Position numbers and translations under genes: made by a program
Assembly (NCBI GenBank): GCA_964473485.1
Contig: CAYYPH010000002.1
Coordinates: 234,884-298,883 of the forward strand
Direction: 5' to 3'
Length of the DNA stretch: 64,000 bases
Origin: CAIVAT01 sp964473485
Lineage (GTDB): Bacteria > Bacteroidota > Bacteroidia > Bacteroidales > FEN-979
In this document: one piece after another, positions 1-8,559 of the stretch
How positions within the stretch are numbered: the first letter of the stretch is position 1
How the letters are laid out: the number at the start of each line of letters is the position of its first letter
Notes under the pieces: model-generated
The model's database searches: none
Told to the model about the DNA's origin: nothing
The model's input: the letters and a program-made list of their open reading frames with translations, nothing else

Positions 1-2
1 AG

Positions 3-410
3 GATAACGATCTTAATGGCAGGTACTACATTAAAAATGAGGAGCATGCACAAAATTATGATACGGAGGCCGATTATGCTTATGTTAATTTCTTTTTGCC
101 CTATCCCGCTGAGATTACCTCAGGGGCGTTTCAAATCACCGGCGACCTGACGGCATGGCAGAGCGCTGATTTCAGCCGCATGTTTTACAACCGGGCCCGC
201 AGGGGGTATGAAATGACCCTCTTGCTAAAGCAGGGGTATTACAACTACCTGTATGTTTACCGTTCAAAAGACGGCAGCACCCTCGACGAGACCATGGTCG
301 AAGGCAGCCACTGGGAGACCGAAAATGATTATGAGGTAATGGTTTATTACCGGCCGACCGGGTGGAGTTATGACCGGCTGGTGAGTTATTTAAAGGTCGG
401 TTCGAGGTAA
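3..410 (+). CDS. T9SS plug protein, DUF5103 family (C-terminal part)
   Basis: This is the 3' part of a gene that starts before the window; the frame is open from base 3, so the methionine-like codon at 96 is internal. The translation carries the conserved end of the DUF5103 family: an acidic Asp-Tyr start near DNDLNGRYYI, then a LLLKQGYYNYLYVY segment, the ETENDYEVMVYYRP stretch and a YDRLVSY ending. In Flavobacterium, DUF5103 proteins plug the periplasmic end of the giant SprA pore of the type IX secretion system. That fits a window with four T9SS cargo genes, two of them immediately downstream. The family call rests on motif recognition; the role comes from the family and was not shown here. 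Confidence 0.8.
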   Translation, partial: DNDLNGRYYIKNEEHAQNYDTEADYAYVNFFLPYPAEITSGAFQITGDLTAWQSADFSRMFYNRARRGYEMTLLLKQGYYNYLYVYRSKDGSTLDETMVEGSHWETENDYEVMVYYRPTGWSYDRLVSYLKVGSR

Positions 411-544
411 AATATCCACATTTACCCTTGATTTCTGAACAGGGATGACATTGTTGTGCTGAAATAATTAACTTTGTTAAAATATTGCTTCCCCTTTGCA
501 ATTGAAAAATAAACACTGCAAATAAAACCTTAAATTATTAAACC

Positions 545-2053
545 ATGGAGAATCCAATGATCAACCGCCTCCCATTCATATTGATTGTGTCTCTGATCCT
601 GGTTGGATCAGTATATGGTCAGAACAAAATATCTTCTATTGACAAAATTATTAACAGCAGGGAGGCTGGACAGACCGTTCTTTCAGAACTGGTATATACA
701 AAACTGTCACCCGGAAAACCGCATAATAACCTTCTCGGAAATGATGATCCTGAAGAGGCACATTTTGTGATGGATACAGCAGTAATTTTTTCATTAGGCA
801 ACCCTCCCCAACGTCAGATTTTTGATTACTCAGAGTCAGGCTATAATCTGGAATTCCTTGTCCAGAATTATGAGAACAATATATGGGTCAATAACCTGAT
901 TGAAACATCCACCTTTGATATCGATGGGAATAAACTCACCTCGCTTTGGAAGGTTTGGAATAATGGTATTTGGGTAAATGAACAGACTGAAACGAATACG
1001 TATGCCAATTCAAAGCTGTTGGAGTCAGTACGACAGAAGTGGATCATGAATCAATGGGTAAATTCAGAAAAGGAAACTTTCCAGTATGATAGTTTTGGAA
1101 ACATGATCTCCTACACCAGCGAATACTGGCTTGCTGTTAGTTGGGTATACAAGGATCATGAGTTGTACACATATGACAACCTGGGTAACATACTCACCAG
1201 GTTTGTGGAGAAGTGGGACAATGGAGGCTGGCAAAGCATGGCCAGATATTCCTATGACTATAACCAATTGGGTGATCGGGTATTTGAATTGGCAGAGGAG
1301 TGGGTTAGCGGAGGATGGAAAAACTCTTCAAAGGGAAGTTATGTTTATGATGCTCAAAGTTATCTTAAGACGTATCAGGTTGAGGTTTGGTTAAATGGAT
1401 GGTGGCAGTATGACACCAGGCACAGCTTTACCTATGATTCAAGTGGGAGATTAGTTACTGAAACGATCGAAAATTTTATAAACGGGAGCTGGAATAATAG
1501 TAAAAGGGATAATTATTCCTATAATTTTTTCAACGAAGTTCAATCTTTGCTGATTGAGGAGTGGGACAACGGAGCCTGGAGGAATGTATCATTATCTGCT
1601 TATGATTATGATGCATCAGGAAATGCAGAATCAGGAAGATATTATGTGTGGGACGGAAGCACCTGGAATCAGACTGAAGATGGAAATCTGACCATCTCGT
1701 ACGATTTTGGTAGCGATTATAAAATCTTTACAGCAATAGAGGTTAAAGCGCATTACAAATCAGTAAACAGTGGAATCAACTTCATATCTGATCATGGGTT
1801 GACCAGATTCCAGTGTCAACCAAATCCGGCCAATGATTATTTTGATGTCGTTTTAGATCTTTCTGAGTCAATGTTTGCCAACCTCGTCGTAATTGATTTA
1901 CAAGGGAAAGTGATTCAAACAATTTTCAATGGAGAATTCCATAAAGGAGTAAATGTTATTGAAGTTAAGTCGGCTGCCATGCCTGCCGGAGTATATCTGG
2001 TAACATTAAATTCTAACGACAGGATAGCAGTTACGAAACTGATCATCCAGTAA
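545..2053 (+). CDS. Secreted protein with ten ~29-residue Trp/Tyr repeats and T9SS type A sorting domain
   Basis: A 502-residue exported protein. The N-terminus has a signal peptide (hydrophobic LPFILIVSLILVGSVYGQ). An alternative start five codons in, at 557, has a GGAGA upstream and gives a more usual signal peptide. Residues about 105-395 are built from roughly ten repeats of 29 residues with the pattern W-x-NG-x-W-x-N ... Y-x-YD-x-x-GN, reminiscent of YD-type repeats. The last ~80 residues (QPNPANDYFDV ... AGVYLVTL ... KLIIQ) match the T9SS type A C-terminal sorting domain, so the protein is probably secreted or surface attached through T9SS. No enzymatic motif is visible and the function is unknown. 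No good promoter was seen in the 134 bp upstream. Confidence 0.8.
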   Translation: MENPMINRLPFILIVSLILVGSVYGQNKISSIDKIINSREAGQTVLSELVYTKLSPGKPHNNLLGNDDPEEAHFVMDTAVIFSLGNPPQRQIFDYSESGYNLEFLVQNYENNIWVNNLIETSTFDIDGNKLTSLWKVWNNGIWVNEQTETNTYANSKLLESVRQKWIMNQWVNSEKETFQYDSFGNMISYTSEYWLAVSWVYKDHELYTYDNLGNILTRFVEKWDNGGWQSMARYSYDYNQLGDRVFELAEEWVSGGWKNSSKGSYVYDAQSYLKTYQVEVWLNGWWQYDTRHSFTYDSSGRLVTETIENFINGSWNNSKRDNYSYNFFNEVQSLLIEEWDNGAWRNVSLSAYDYDASGNAESGRYYVWDGSTWNQTEDGNLTISYDFGSDYKIFTAIEVKAHYKSVNSGINFISDHGLTRFQCQPNPANDYFDVVLDLSESMFANLVVIDLQGKVIQTIFNGEFHKGVNVIEVKSAAMPAGVYLVTLNSNDRIAVTKLIIQ

Positions 2054-2131
2054 GAGAATCCTGGTAATAAGGATAATGAGCAACACTTACGAAAAAAGAA
2101 CATACACTTACTAATAAAGTAAACATTATCT

Positions 2132-2162
2132 CTTGTTTTTATACTTTTTTATAGTATCTTTG
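2132..2162 (+). promoter_or_regulatory. Bacteroidetes-type promoter for the Kre9-like repeat protein gene
   Basis: The -7 box TATCTTTG lies at 2155-2162. A CTTG (3 of 4 bases of TTTG) lies 19 nt upstream at 2132-2135. The expected start is near 2168, giving a leader of about 45 nt to the gene at 2213. Confidence 0.55.
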
Positions 2163-2212
2163 TATGGTCTGATAAAATGTCTTGATAAATGCAAAAATAA
2201 AACCAATCCAAT

Positions 2213-4429
2213 ATGAAAAAATCATTTAACCTTCTTAAAACCACGTTCATTGCTGTATTTGTGCTGTCAATGAACATTTTGGTTTCTGCACAAGATTACA
2301 GTGTTACTGTGCTGACTCCTTCCTATCCCGGCATTAAATGGGAAACCGGTACCACCCAATGGATATCATGGGTGGACAATTTTGAATACGGGGTTAACAT
2401 TTATTTGATGGATCAGGCTGGAACTACTACCAAATCTGTTATTTATGAGGCAGCTGTGGGCGATACTGCAGGATGGCTCGAATCAACGTTTCCATGGACG
2501 GTAACGACAACTACGGATAAGTACAAAATCAAAGTTGCCAGTTATAGAAAACCAAATCTTTATAAAGATATGAGTGACAGCTATTTCGAAGTTGTTCACA
2601 GTTTGGGAGACCGCATGGTCCTGATCAATCCTAACTGGCCCGGGCTCAAATTTGAGAGAGGTTCAACGCAGATGATTTCCTGGACGGATAATCTGCCGGG
2701 TGGGGTATGGGTCTATCTGATGAATGGCACAACCACGGTTACTACTGCATTGGGAGTAAAAGTTGAAGATCCTGAGACCACCCTTGAATGGACAATTCCG
2801 AATAATTTACCTCCTTCATCCGATTACAGAATTAAATTAGTATCGGATGAGATCCCAGATATGTCTGTTACAGGAGTAAAATTCCAGGTTTTAGCGACCT
2901 TGTATGGCAAAATCACGCTGATCCAGCCAAACTGGTACAACATTGTATGGGATAAAGGCATCCACATGATTTCGTGGGTTGACAACATCGATACTCCTGT
3001 TAACATCCTGCTTTTAGATGGTACAGGGGCATTTGTGCAAACGATCACTACCACGCCCATCGAACATCCAGAATCAACCTATGAATGGGATTTCTCTGGA
3101 GTTATTCCGGGTACTTATAAGATCCAGGTAGTATCAGATACCTATACCACCGTTACAACCACTGGTTTGCCATTCAAGATTACCGACAAGTATGAGAAAC
3201 AGATCGATATTATCCAGCCGAACTGGACCGGAATAAAATGGGATCGCGGAAATGTGCATATGATCTCCTGGATTGACAATCTTGAAAATGATCCGCAAAA
3301 TGGCGCCGTATCAATTTATGCCATCAACCAAACGACCTCGAGTGTATATACCGTGACGACATCGCCACAGGTTCATCCTATTTCAACCTACGAATGGGAC
3401 ATCCCTGCAGATTTTGAGCCTGGAACATACAAGATTAAAATTGTTTCTGAAGCATTTTCCAATACTGTTTCAAGAACAAGCATGGCTTTCAAAATCGTCG
3501 ATGTCCTGGATCCGACGCTGGTTATCCAGCAACCTGATGTTGCGGGAATAAAATGGCTTGCCAATGATGTCAATGAATATTATATCTCCTGGGTAGACAA
3601 TCTGCCCTATGCCATCGATGTTGTATTGCTAAGATCTGACACAAAGACAGGTACATATTCTTTTACCAAGACAATTACTACCGTTCAGCCTGAAGATGGT
3701 ACAGTATACATATGGACACCGTTGATTTCAGACGCCGACAACGATAAGTGGTTTAGAATTCAATTGATTTGCAGCGGTTGCTATACCACTACAACCGATA
3801 TCAGTCAATATCCTTTCCAACTGGTAAAATCCTTAGGTGGCGATATCACGTTGATCCAACCGACCTATCCATATATCGCTTGGATGTGTGGCTCGACACA
3901 GTGGATCTCGTGGACCGACAATGTAGCGGAACCATTGAATATAGAATTACTTATGAAAGTTGGGTCAAATTATGAATCGATTCTTGATATAGCAGGGTTC
4001 ACATCTCCTGTTTCTGCTATTCCTGCCAATGAGTCGACCTATGAATGGGATATTCCAACATTCGGAACGGGCAGTATTACTGTCGAAGACTTTGTTTACA
4101 AGATCAGGGTTTCAAGTTCAGCAAATCCCAGCAATATCAAAGACATCAGTGACCACCCCTTCAAATTATACGAACCCGTAGATAATATCTCCCTGTATCC
4201 CAACCCTTGCAGCGAGTTCACTACCCTGCAATTTGACAACCAGTCAAATGCCAATTACATAGTGACGCTCTATGATCGGTTTGGCACACAGCTTAGGAAA
4301 ATCAATGTTGACAACAGTGATTCGATGCAGGCTACCATTCAAACCTATGACCTCCCGAACGGAATCTACTTTATCAATGCTACATCAGGCGAGAAAGTGA
4401 TTTCGAAGAAAATAATTGTCCAGCACTAA
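2213..4429 (+). CDS. Secreted protein with six Kre9/Knh1-like repeats and T9SS sorting domain
   Basis: A 738-residue protein with a signal peptide (MKKSFNLLKTTFIAVFVLSM ... VSAQ). It has six tandem domains of ~100 residues, each opening with a strand like ITLIQPNW, then a Gly/Trp turn, then the motif G-x-x-x-x-ISWxDN. This is the pattern of the Ser/Thr-rich, GPI-anchored Kre9/Knh1-type domain (Pfam PF10342), a beta-sandwich common in bacterial surface proteins. The C-terminus (NISLYPNPCSEF ... LPNGIYFINAT ... KKIIVQH) is a T9SS type A sorting domain. Repeat five has lost the GxTQ signature of the others. It is followed by a good intrinsic terminator. Likely a cell-surface adhesive or structural protein; no catalytic residues are apparent. 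Confidence 0.82.
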   Translation: MKKSFNLLKTTFIAVFVLSMNILVSAQDYSVTVLTPSYPGIKWETGTTQWISWVDNFEYGVNIYLMDQAGTTTKSVIYEAAVGDTAGWLESTFPWTVTTTTDKYKIKVASYRKPNLYKDMSDSYFEVVHSLGDRMVLINPNWPGLKFERGSTQMISWTDNLPGGVWVYLMNGTTTVTTALGVKVEDPETTLEWTIPNNLPPSSDYRIKLVSDEIPDMSVTGVKFQVLATLYGKITLIQPNWYNIVWDKGIHMISWVDNIDTPVNILLLDGTGAFVQTITTTPIEHPESTYEWDFSGVIPGTYKIQVVSDTYTTVTTTGLPFKITDKYEKQIDIIQPNWTGIKWDRGNVHMISWIDNLENDPQNGAVSIYAINQTTSSVYTVTTSPQVHPISTYEWDIPADFEPGTYKIKIVSEAFSNTVSRTSMAFKIVDVLDPTLVIQQPDVAGIKWLANDVNEYYISWVDNLPYAIDVVLLRSDTKTGTYSFTKTITTVQPEDGTVYIWTPLISDADNDKWFRIQLICSGCYTTTTDISQYPFQLVKSLGGDITLIQPTYPYIAWMCGSTQWISWTDNVAEPLNIELLMKVGSNYESILDIAGFTSPVSAIPANESTYEWDIPTFGTGSITVEDFVYKIRVSSSANPSNIKDISDHPFKLYEPVDNISLYPNPCSEFTTLQFDNQSNANYIVTLYDRFGTQLRKINVDNSDSMQATIQTYDLPNGIYFINATSGEKVISKKIIVQH

Positions 4430-4466
4430 CCTGAACCATCAGGTTTCTTAAGAAGGTAAAATGAAA

Positions 4467-4500
4467 GAAGCCGCCTCCACATCGGGGGCGGTTTCTTTTT
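4467..4500 (+). terminator. Rho-independent terminator
   Basis: A 12-bp GC-rich stem (4467-4478 with 4484-4495, two G-T pairs) and a 5-nt loop are followed by five T. It ends the plus-strand gene at 4429. The opposite strand also has a T-rich tail, so it may serve the convergent tamL gene as well. Confidence 0.85.
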
Positions 4501-4520
4501 AGGTATGAGTGAATGTTTTC

Positions 4521-6905
4521 TCAGAACGGATACCCGATCCCGAAATTCCAGATGATGTCGCCTAATTGCATCTTGTTGAAGTACCAGCGATCGTCCTTCG
4601 GGTAGGAGGGAACCCTGATGGGAATGGCGGGATCCAGTCGGACGATGAAGAAATCGAAGTCGAGCCGGATGCCAAAACCGGCATCGATTCCCAGTTCGCT
4701 CATGAAACCCGGGAATTTGAATTTTCCACCCGGCAGATCGGCGGTTTCCTGGAGAAGCCAGATGTTGCCGATATCAATGAAAAGGGCACCCCGGATCCAG
4801 TCGTACATCGGGAAACGATACTCGATGTTTGCCTCAAGCTGGATGTCGCCGATCTGGTTGAAGGTGTTTTCGGTGTTATCGCTGTGATAAGTGCCGGGCC
4901 CCAGGGTGTACATCTTCCATCCGCGCATACCGTTCGCGCCACCGGCAAAGAATGCCTTTTCGAAGGGCAGCAGGGTGCTGTTGCCGTAAGGAATGCCAAT
5001 GCCGCCGTAAAACCGGTAAACAACTGAGTAATTGTTCCGGTGAAGATTGTAATACCGTATATCAATATCGGGCCTGAAGTACTGGGAATAGGGCAGGCCG
5101 AACAGTTTGTAGGCTGACCCGGGGTCTTTCTTCACCTTGAAGATTTCATCGACGGCATAAATCAGGTTTCCTCCGGTTTCGATGTTCGAACGCAGGTAGA
5201 TGAAATCTTTTATTTTATTAATTTGCTGATTGTTAAATGTCAGGGTGTATTTCAGGCCGGCTACGAGGTGGTCGGTATATTGGTTTCGCAGCCTGGCATC
5301 GGGTTCATTGTTGATGATGGAATCGAAATAGGCATCCGGAAAGACCTTAACCAGCGAGATCTCAACCGGGTTCAACACATGTTTCAGCTTTTCATTTTGC
5401 TGCCAGGAGTAACCGAAGGAGATATTGGAAATGTGCCGGTCGTAGTGCTGCTGGTGCTGGAAGTTGTATCCGACTGAAACGGTTGTTTTAGGTTTGAAAT
5501 ACTTCGAGAACCGTTCAGGTTTTATGGGAAGGAGGAACTGTGGAAAGGTGATTCCGGCATTGGCCCCGAGTTCGATCACATTGAAGAAGGATCCGTCGCC
5601 CCCGTCGGAAGCCTGCATCTGCAGTGATCCCGTAAGGTTTAGCCGGAGTAGTTGCGCTCCTCCGAAAATGTTCCGGTGCTGATACCCGAGGCTGCCCTGA
5701 ACACCAAAAGCGCCTGCCGAATTGGTCCCATCAAGGGTCGTGGTGAACGATTGTGCCTGTGAGCGGGTGAGTTCAAGGTGACAATCCACCTTATTTCTTT
5801 TCGGATTTGACTCTGTTGCGGGTGGCTCCCTGAATTCCATATTGATATAGTTGAACACCTGCAGGCTTGACAACTGTGCGTATGATTGATTGACATCCAT
5901 CAGGTTATAATGTCCGCCGGGCGTTATAAAGATCGATTGGGTGATGGTGCGGGGCCGTATCTTGAATTTGCGTTGATAGAGAAAATAGTATGTAACCGGG
6001 GGTTGTGATTTTACCGTGCTGCTGAACGTCTGTACCAGCGTATCGTAAGGCTCTGTTATCGTTTTCAGATGATCGTATTCGGGATAAATGTAAATCCGGT
6101 TGAAAAAATATCGCTTATGCGGAACCTGTTGCACCGTGGTGAAGTCGTCGAAAGATGGGATCACGGGGTTGGTAATCTCGATGATCACGTCGGCCCTGTT
6201 GTTCAGCAGGTTGGTATCGATCCTGAAGAAGACATGACTGGAGTTGAAGCGGTAGAACCCGTTGTTCAGCAGGTAGTTTGTTATTCTTGTCCGTTCATTG
6301 TCAATGAGATATGCGTCGTAATTCCGTCCTTTTCTGACGAGGCATTTTGTAGAGTCCTGGTAGATGTACCGTGCCACCTGGGTATCGGGGATCATATAGG
6401 CGATATTTCTTACGAGGTAGGGTTTGGCCAGTTTGACGTCGTAAATCACGGTCGCCTTCTTCTTTTTTATGATCACCGTATCGTTAATGGTCGATTTGAA
6501 GTATCCTTTGTTGGCCAGGTACAACTGCATCTGTTTCGCCGTCACCGAAACCAGGCTGGTGTCGAGGATCACCGGGGCAGATCCTATTTTGGTGCGCAAC
6601 CACTTCTTGAATTTGGTATCGTCGCCCTTGCTGGCCGCGTTGTAAACGGCAATGTTTGTTCTGAAAAGACCGAAAAGTTTTTTGTTTGGATGTTGCTGAA
6701 GGTAGGCTTCGAGGTCATCGCCTGAGATCTCATTCTGGTGAATTCTGATCTTATTTTTGATCAGCAGGTATTCGCGCGAATCAAAGTTCTTTGTGACATT
6801 GCACCCGGCAATCATTATGGCGCCCAGCATAAGCAGCGCTGCCATCCGAAGACAGCGGCTTAAAAGTGTGAAAAGACCACTTCTGCAGGTCATGATTGAG
6901 TTCAT
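4521..6905 (-). CDS. tamL: TamL-like outer-membrane lipoprotein, Omp85/TamA family
   Basis: A 794-residue Omp85-superfamily protein. The N-terminus has a lipoprotein signal ending in IAGC (lipidated Cys at about residue 35, fewer if the start is the Met at 6893). It continues with the TKNFDSREYLLIKNKI and HPNKKLFGLFR segments typical of the Bacteroidetes TamA-like lipoprotein TamL. POTRA-like sequence covers about residues 50-340 and a 16-strand-type barrel the rest. The Omp85 lid-lock motif appears as GMRGW at about 659-663, and the protein ends in Phe as barrel proteins usually do. In Bacteroidetes TamL works with TamB in outer-membrane assembly; no tamB is in this window. The gene stands alone downstream of tRNA-Val. 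Confidence 0.85.
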   Translation of the reverse strand: MNSIMTCRSGLFTLLSRCLRMAALLMLGAIMIAGCNVTKNFDSREYLLIKNKIRIHQNEISGDDLEAYLQQHPNKKLFGLFRTNIAVYNAASKGDDTKFKKWLRTKIGSAPVILDTSLVSVTAKQMQLYLANKGYFKSTINDTVIIKKKKATVIYDVKLAKPYLVRNIAYMIPDTQVARYIYQDSTKCLVRKGRNYDAYLIDNERTRITNYLLNNGFYRFNSSHVFFRIDTNLLNNRADVIIEITNPVIPSFDDFTTVQQVPHKRYFFNRIYIYPEYDHLKTITEPYDTLVQTFSSTVKSQPPVTYYFLYQRKFKIRPRTITQSIFITPGGHYNLMDVNQSYAQLSSLQVFNYINMEFREPPATESNPKRNKVDCHLELTRSQAQSFTTTLDGTNSAGAFGVQGSLGYQHRNIFGGAQLLRLNLTGSLQMQASDGGDGSFFNVIELGANAGITFPQFLLPIKPERFSKYFKPKTTVSVGYNFQHQQHYDRHISNISFGYSWQQNEKLKHVLNPVEISLVKVFPDAYFDSIINNEPDARLRNQYTDHLVAGLKYTLTFNNQQINKIKDFIYLRSNIETGGNLIYAVDEIFKVKKDPGSAYKLFGLPYSQYFRPDIDIRYYNLHRNNYSVVYRFYGGIGIPYGNSTLLPFEKAFFAGGANGMRGWKMYTLGPGTYHSDNTENTFNQIGDIQLEANIEYRFPMYDWIRGALFIDIGNIWLLQETADLPGGKFKFPGFMSELGIDAGFGIRLDFDFFIVRLDPAIPIRVPSYPKDDRWYFNKMQLGDIIWNFGIGYPF

Positions 6906-6979
6906 CGGTCAGCGATGCCGGTTTTGCCCTGTAAAATTAAAACCTTTTTGGATGGTTCATGGCCCGGGTTGCTTAAAAT

Positions 6980-7011
6980 AAAAAAGTCCGGGCTTTGTTC
7001 CGGACTTTTTT
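6980..7011 (-). terminator. Rho-independent terminator of tRNA-Val
   Basis: Perfect 11-bp inverted repeat (6981-6991 with 7000-7010, core GTCCGG/CCGGAC) and an 8-nt loop. The A/T tracts at both ends give a run of six T on the minus strand, directly after the encoded CCA. Confidence 0.85.
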
Positions 7012-7013
7012 GG

Positions 7014-7088
7014 TGGGAGCAACAGGATTCGAACCTGTGACCCCCTGCTTGTAAGGCAGGTGCTCTGAACCGACTGAGCTATGCTCCC
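7014..7088 (-). tRNA. tRNA-Val (anticodon TAC)
   Basis: A 75-nt cloverleaf: acceptor GGGAGCA/TGCTCCC, D arm GCTC/GAGC, anticodon stem CCTGC/GCAGG with loop CTTACAA (anticodon TAC), and T arm ACAGG/CCTGT with the TTCGAAT loop. The discriminator is A and the CCA end is encoded (7011-7013). It has its own promoter and terminator. Confidence 0.97.
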
Positions 7089-7103
7089 TGGGAAATGAGG
7101 GTG

Positions 7104-7133
7104 CAAAGGTACAAAAGTTTTCTACCTGGCAAA
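7104..7133 (-). promoter_or_regulatory. Bacteroidetes-type promoter of tRNA-Val
   Basis: The -7 box TACCTTTG (complement of 7104-7111) and the -33 box TTTG (complement of 7130-7133) are separated by 18 nt, 15 bases before the mature 5' end. Confidence 0.75.
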
Positions 7134-7147
7134 ACAGATCATGAATT

Positions 7148-7603
7148 TTATTTTGGCATCAGGCCAAAGAGTTTGCGAATGGTCCGGTGGAATTTGTGAA
7201 CGCCGGTTACCGGTTCAGTGTGCATAAAGATGCATTCGCCTGTTACCAGATTGACCTTGTGTGCCTTGGTTAAAGCGATGGCTTGCGGAGTGGAGGAACC
7301 CTGCTGGATCCAGATGTGGTCGATTCCCTTGGTCAGGGCCTGCCTGACCAGCTCTTCCGTCACGGATTTCTTTGTCACTATCAGCAAGTTATGAATGTTA
7401 ACGGGGAGTGATGCAATATCCTTAAAGCAGGGAATTCCATCAATCAGATCGGCATCCGGATTCACTGGATAAACCTCATAGCCTTTCTCCCTGAGGGATT
7501 TGAATACTTCATATCCGAACTTTTTCGGATCCCGCGATACTCCGGCAACAGCCAGTTTACGGGATGAAAGAAAATCGCTGATGGCTTTCCTTGTCGGTTT
7601 CAT
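7148..7603 (-). CDS. CoA-binding domain protein (YccU-like)
   Basis: A 151-residue single-domain protein of the CoA_binding_2 family (PF13380). The glycine-rich Rossmann turn is VAGVSRDPKKFGYEVFK near residues 19-35. It is followed by YEVYPVNP, which is characteristic of the family, and by the WIQQGS and GECIFMH segments around residues 97-125. These proteins resemble the CoA-binding half of succinyl-CoA synthetase, and their cellular role is not established. It is the last gene of a minus-strand run with DUF486, an acyltransferase and a PfkB kinase, only 2 bp from DUF486, so co-transcription is likely. Confidence 0.85.
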   Translation of the reverse strand: MKPTRKAISDFLSSRKLAVAGVSRDPKKFGYEVFKSLREKGYEVYPVNPDADLIDGIPCFKDIASLPVNIHNLLIVTKKSVTEELVRQALTKGIDHIWIQQGSSTPQAIALTKAHKVNLVTGECIFMHTEPVTGVHKFHRTIRKLFGLMPK

Positions 7604-7605
7604 GG

Positions 7606-7977
7606 CTATTTTTTAAAGATGAAATAAACTGCTAAAATTAAGAATAAAAACCCGATGAAATGGTTCATCCTGAAAGTTTCGGTTTTAAAGAAATACAGGG
7701 TAAAGACAGTGAAGACCACCAGGGTGATCACTTCCTGAACCACCTTTAACTCCACCAGGCTGAAAGGTCCCCCGTTTTCACGGAAACCGATCCGGTTGGC
7801 CGGAACCTGGAAAAAATATTCGAACAGGGCAATTCCCCAGCTGATGATCACAATCCCTGTCAGGCTCAGGTTCTGGAACCAGGTCATCTCCTTGAATTTT
7901 AAATGACCATACCACGCGAAGGTCATAAACGTATTCGACAGGATCAATAATAAAATGGTTGATACCCCTTTGATCAT
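7606..7977 (-). CDS. DMT-type membrane protein, DUF486 family
   Basis: A 123-residue protein with four hydrophobic segments (about 4-22, 37-54, 81-98 and 105-121). It has the family signature TFAWYGHLKF near the first loop and the segment EYFFQVPANRIG in the middle. This matches DUF486 (PF04342), small relatives of the drug/metabolite transporter fold with unknown substrates. Length and topology are normal. It sits between the acyltransferase (24 bp) and the CoA-binding gene (2 bp). The family call is secure but the function is unknown. Confidence 0.87.
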   Translation of the reverse strand: MIKGVSTILLLILSNTFMTFAWYGHLKFKEMTWFQNLSLTGIVIISWGIALFEYFFQVPANRIGFRENGGPFSLVELKVVQEVITLVVFTVFTLYFFKTETFRMNHFIGFLFLILAVYFIFKK

Positions 7978-8001
7978 AGGTTGAATGTGAGTTTGTTAAT
8001 G

Positions 8002-8559
8002 TTACCCTGTCGAGGTCAGGTTAAAACGTTCGGGGTGTTTCCCAACCTTGTCGCGGTAAAAATCTTCGATAAATTTCAAATCCTTCTCGTAATCGCCCGA
8101 GGGATGGATCACCGGACCTATTCCCCCGGTTTTATTGGCATAGTTTATATAGGATAGGGCAATGGGAACGTTGGCGCGCATGGCAATGGTATAAAAACCC
8201 CTTTTCCATTTGTCCACCCGCCTCCGGGTTCCTTCGGGGGTGATCACCACGATCAGTGATTCGTTCTCACGAAACATCCTTACCACCTGATCGACCATGG
8301 TATTGGCGGTGTCGCGCTCGACAGGGAGCCCGCCCAGTTTTTCGAGCAGCAGCCCCAGGGGAAACCTGAAAACCTCCTTCTTGATCAGGAACCTGATATT
8401 CACATGGATGGCCCAGAAAGTGAAGCGGCCAATAACAAAATCCCAGTAGCTGGTATGGGGAGCGGAGATCACCACCGCTTTCGGAACACCGGCTGGCAAT
8501 TCCCCGTTTGTATTCCATCCGAACAACCTCAGAATCAATTTCGACAGTTTTCTTCCCAT
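8002..8559 (-). CDS. Lysophospholipid acyltransferase family protein
   Basis: A 185-residue PlsC-like acyltransferase when started at the Met at 8559. The frame is open to 8613, but a start there would extend well into the kinase gene and gives an unlike N-terminus. Motif I is H-T-S-Y-W-D (His35, Asp40) and motif III is PEGTR (108-112), both intact, so it should be active. It probably transfers acyl chains to a lysolipid at the inner membrane. Its start overlaps the 3' end of the upstream PfkB kinase gene by 25 bp, suggesting translational coupling. Substrate cannot be told from sequence. Confidence 0.82.
   Translation of the reverse strand: MGRKLSKLILRLFGWNTNGELPAGVPKAVVISAPHTSYWDFVIGRFTFWAIHVNIRFLIKKEVFRFPLGLLLEKLGGLPVERDTANTMVDQVVRMFRENESLIVVITPEGTRRRVDKWKRGFYTIAMRANVPIALSYINYANKTGGIGPVIHPSGDYEKDLKFIEDFYRDKVGKHPERFNLTSTG

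Noticed and set aside
6069..6725. 218-codon plus-strand frame within tamL
   Set aside because: Antisense shadow; no domain and no promoter or ribosome-binding site.
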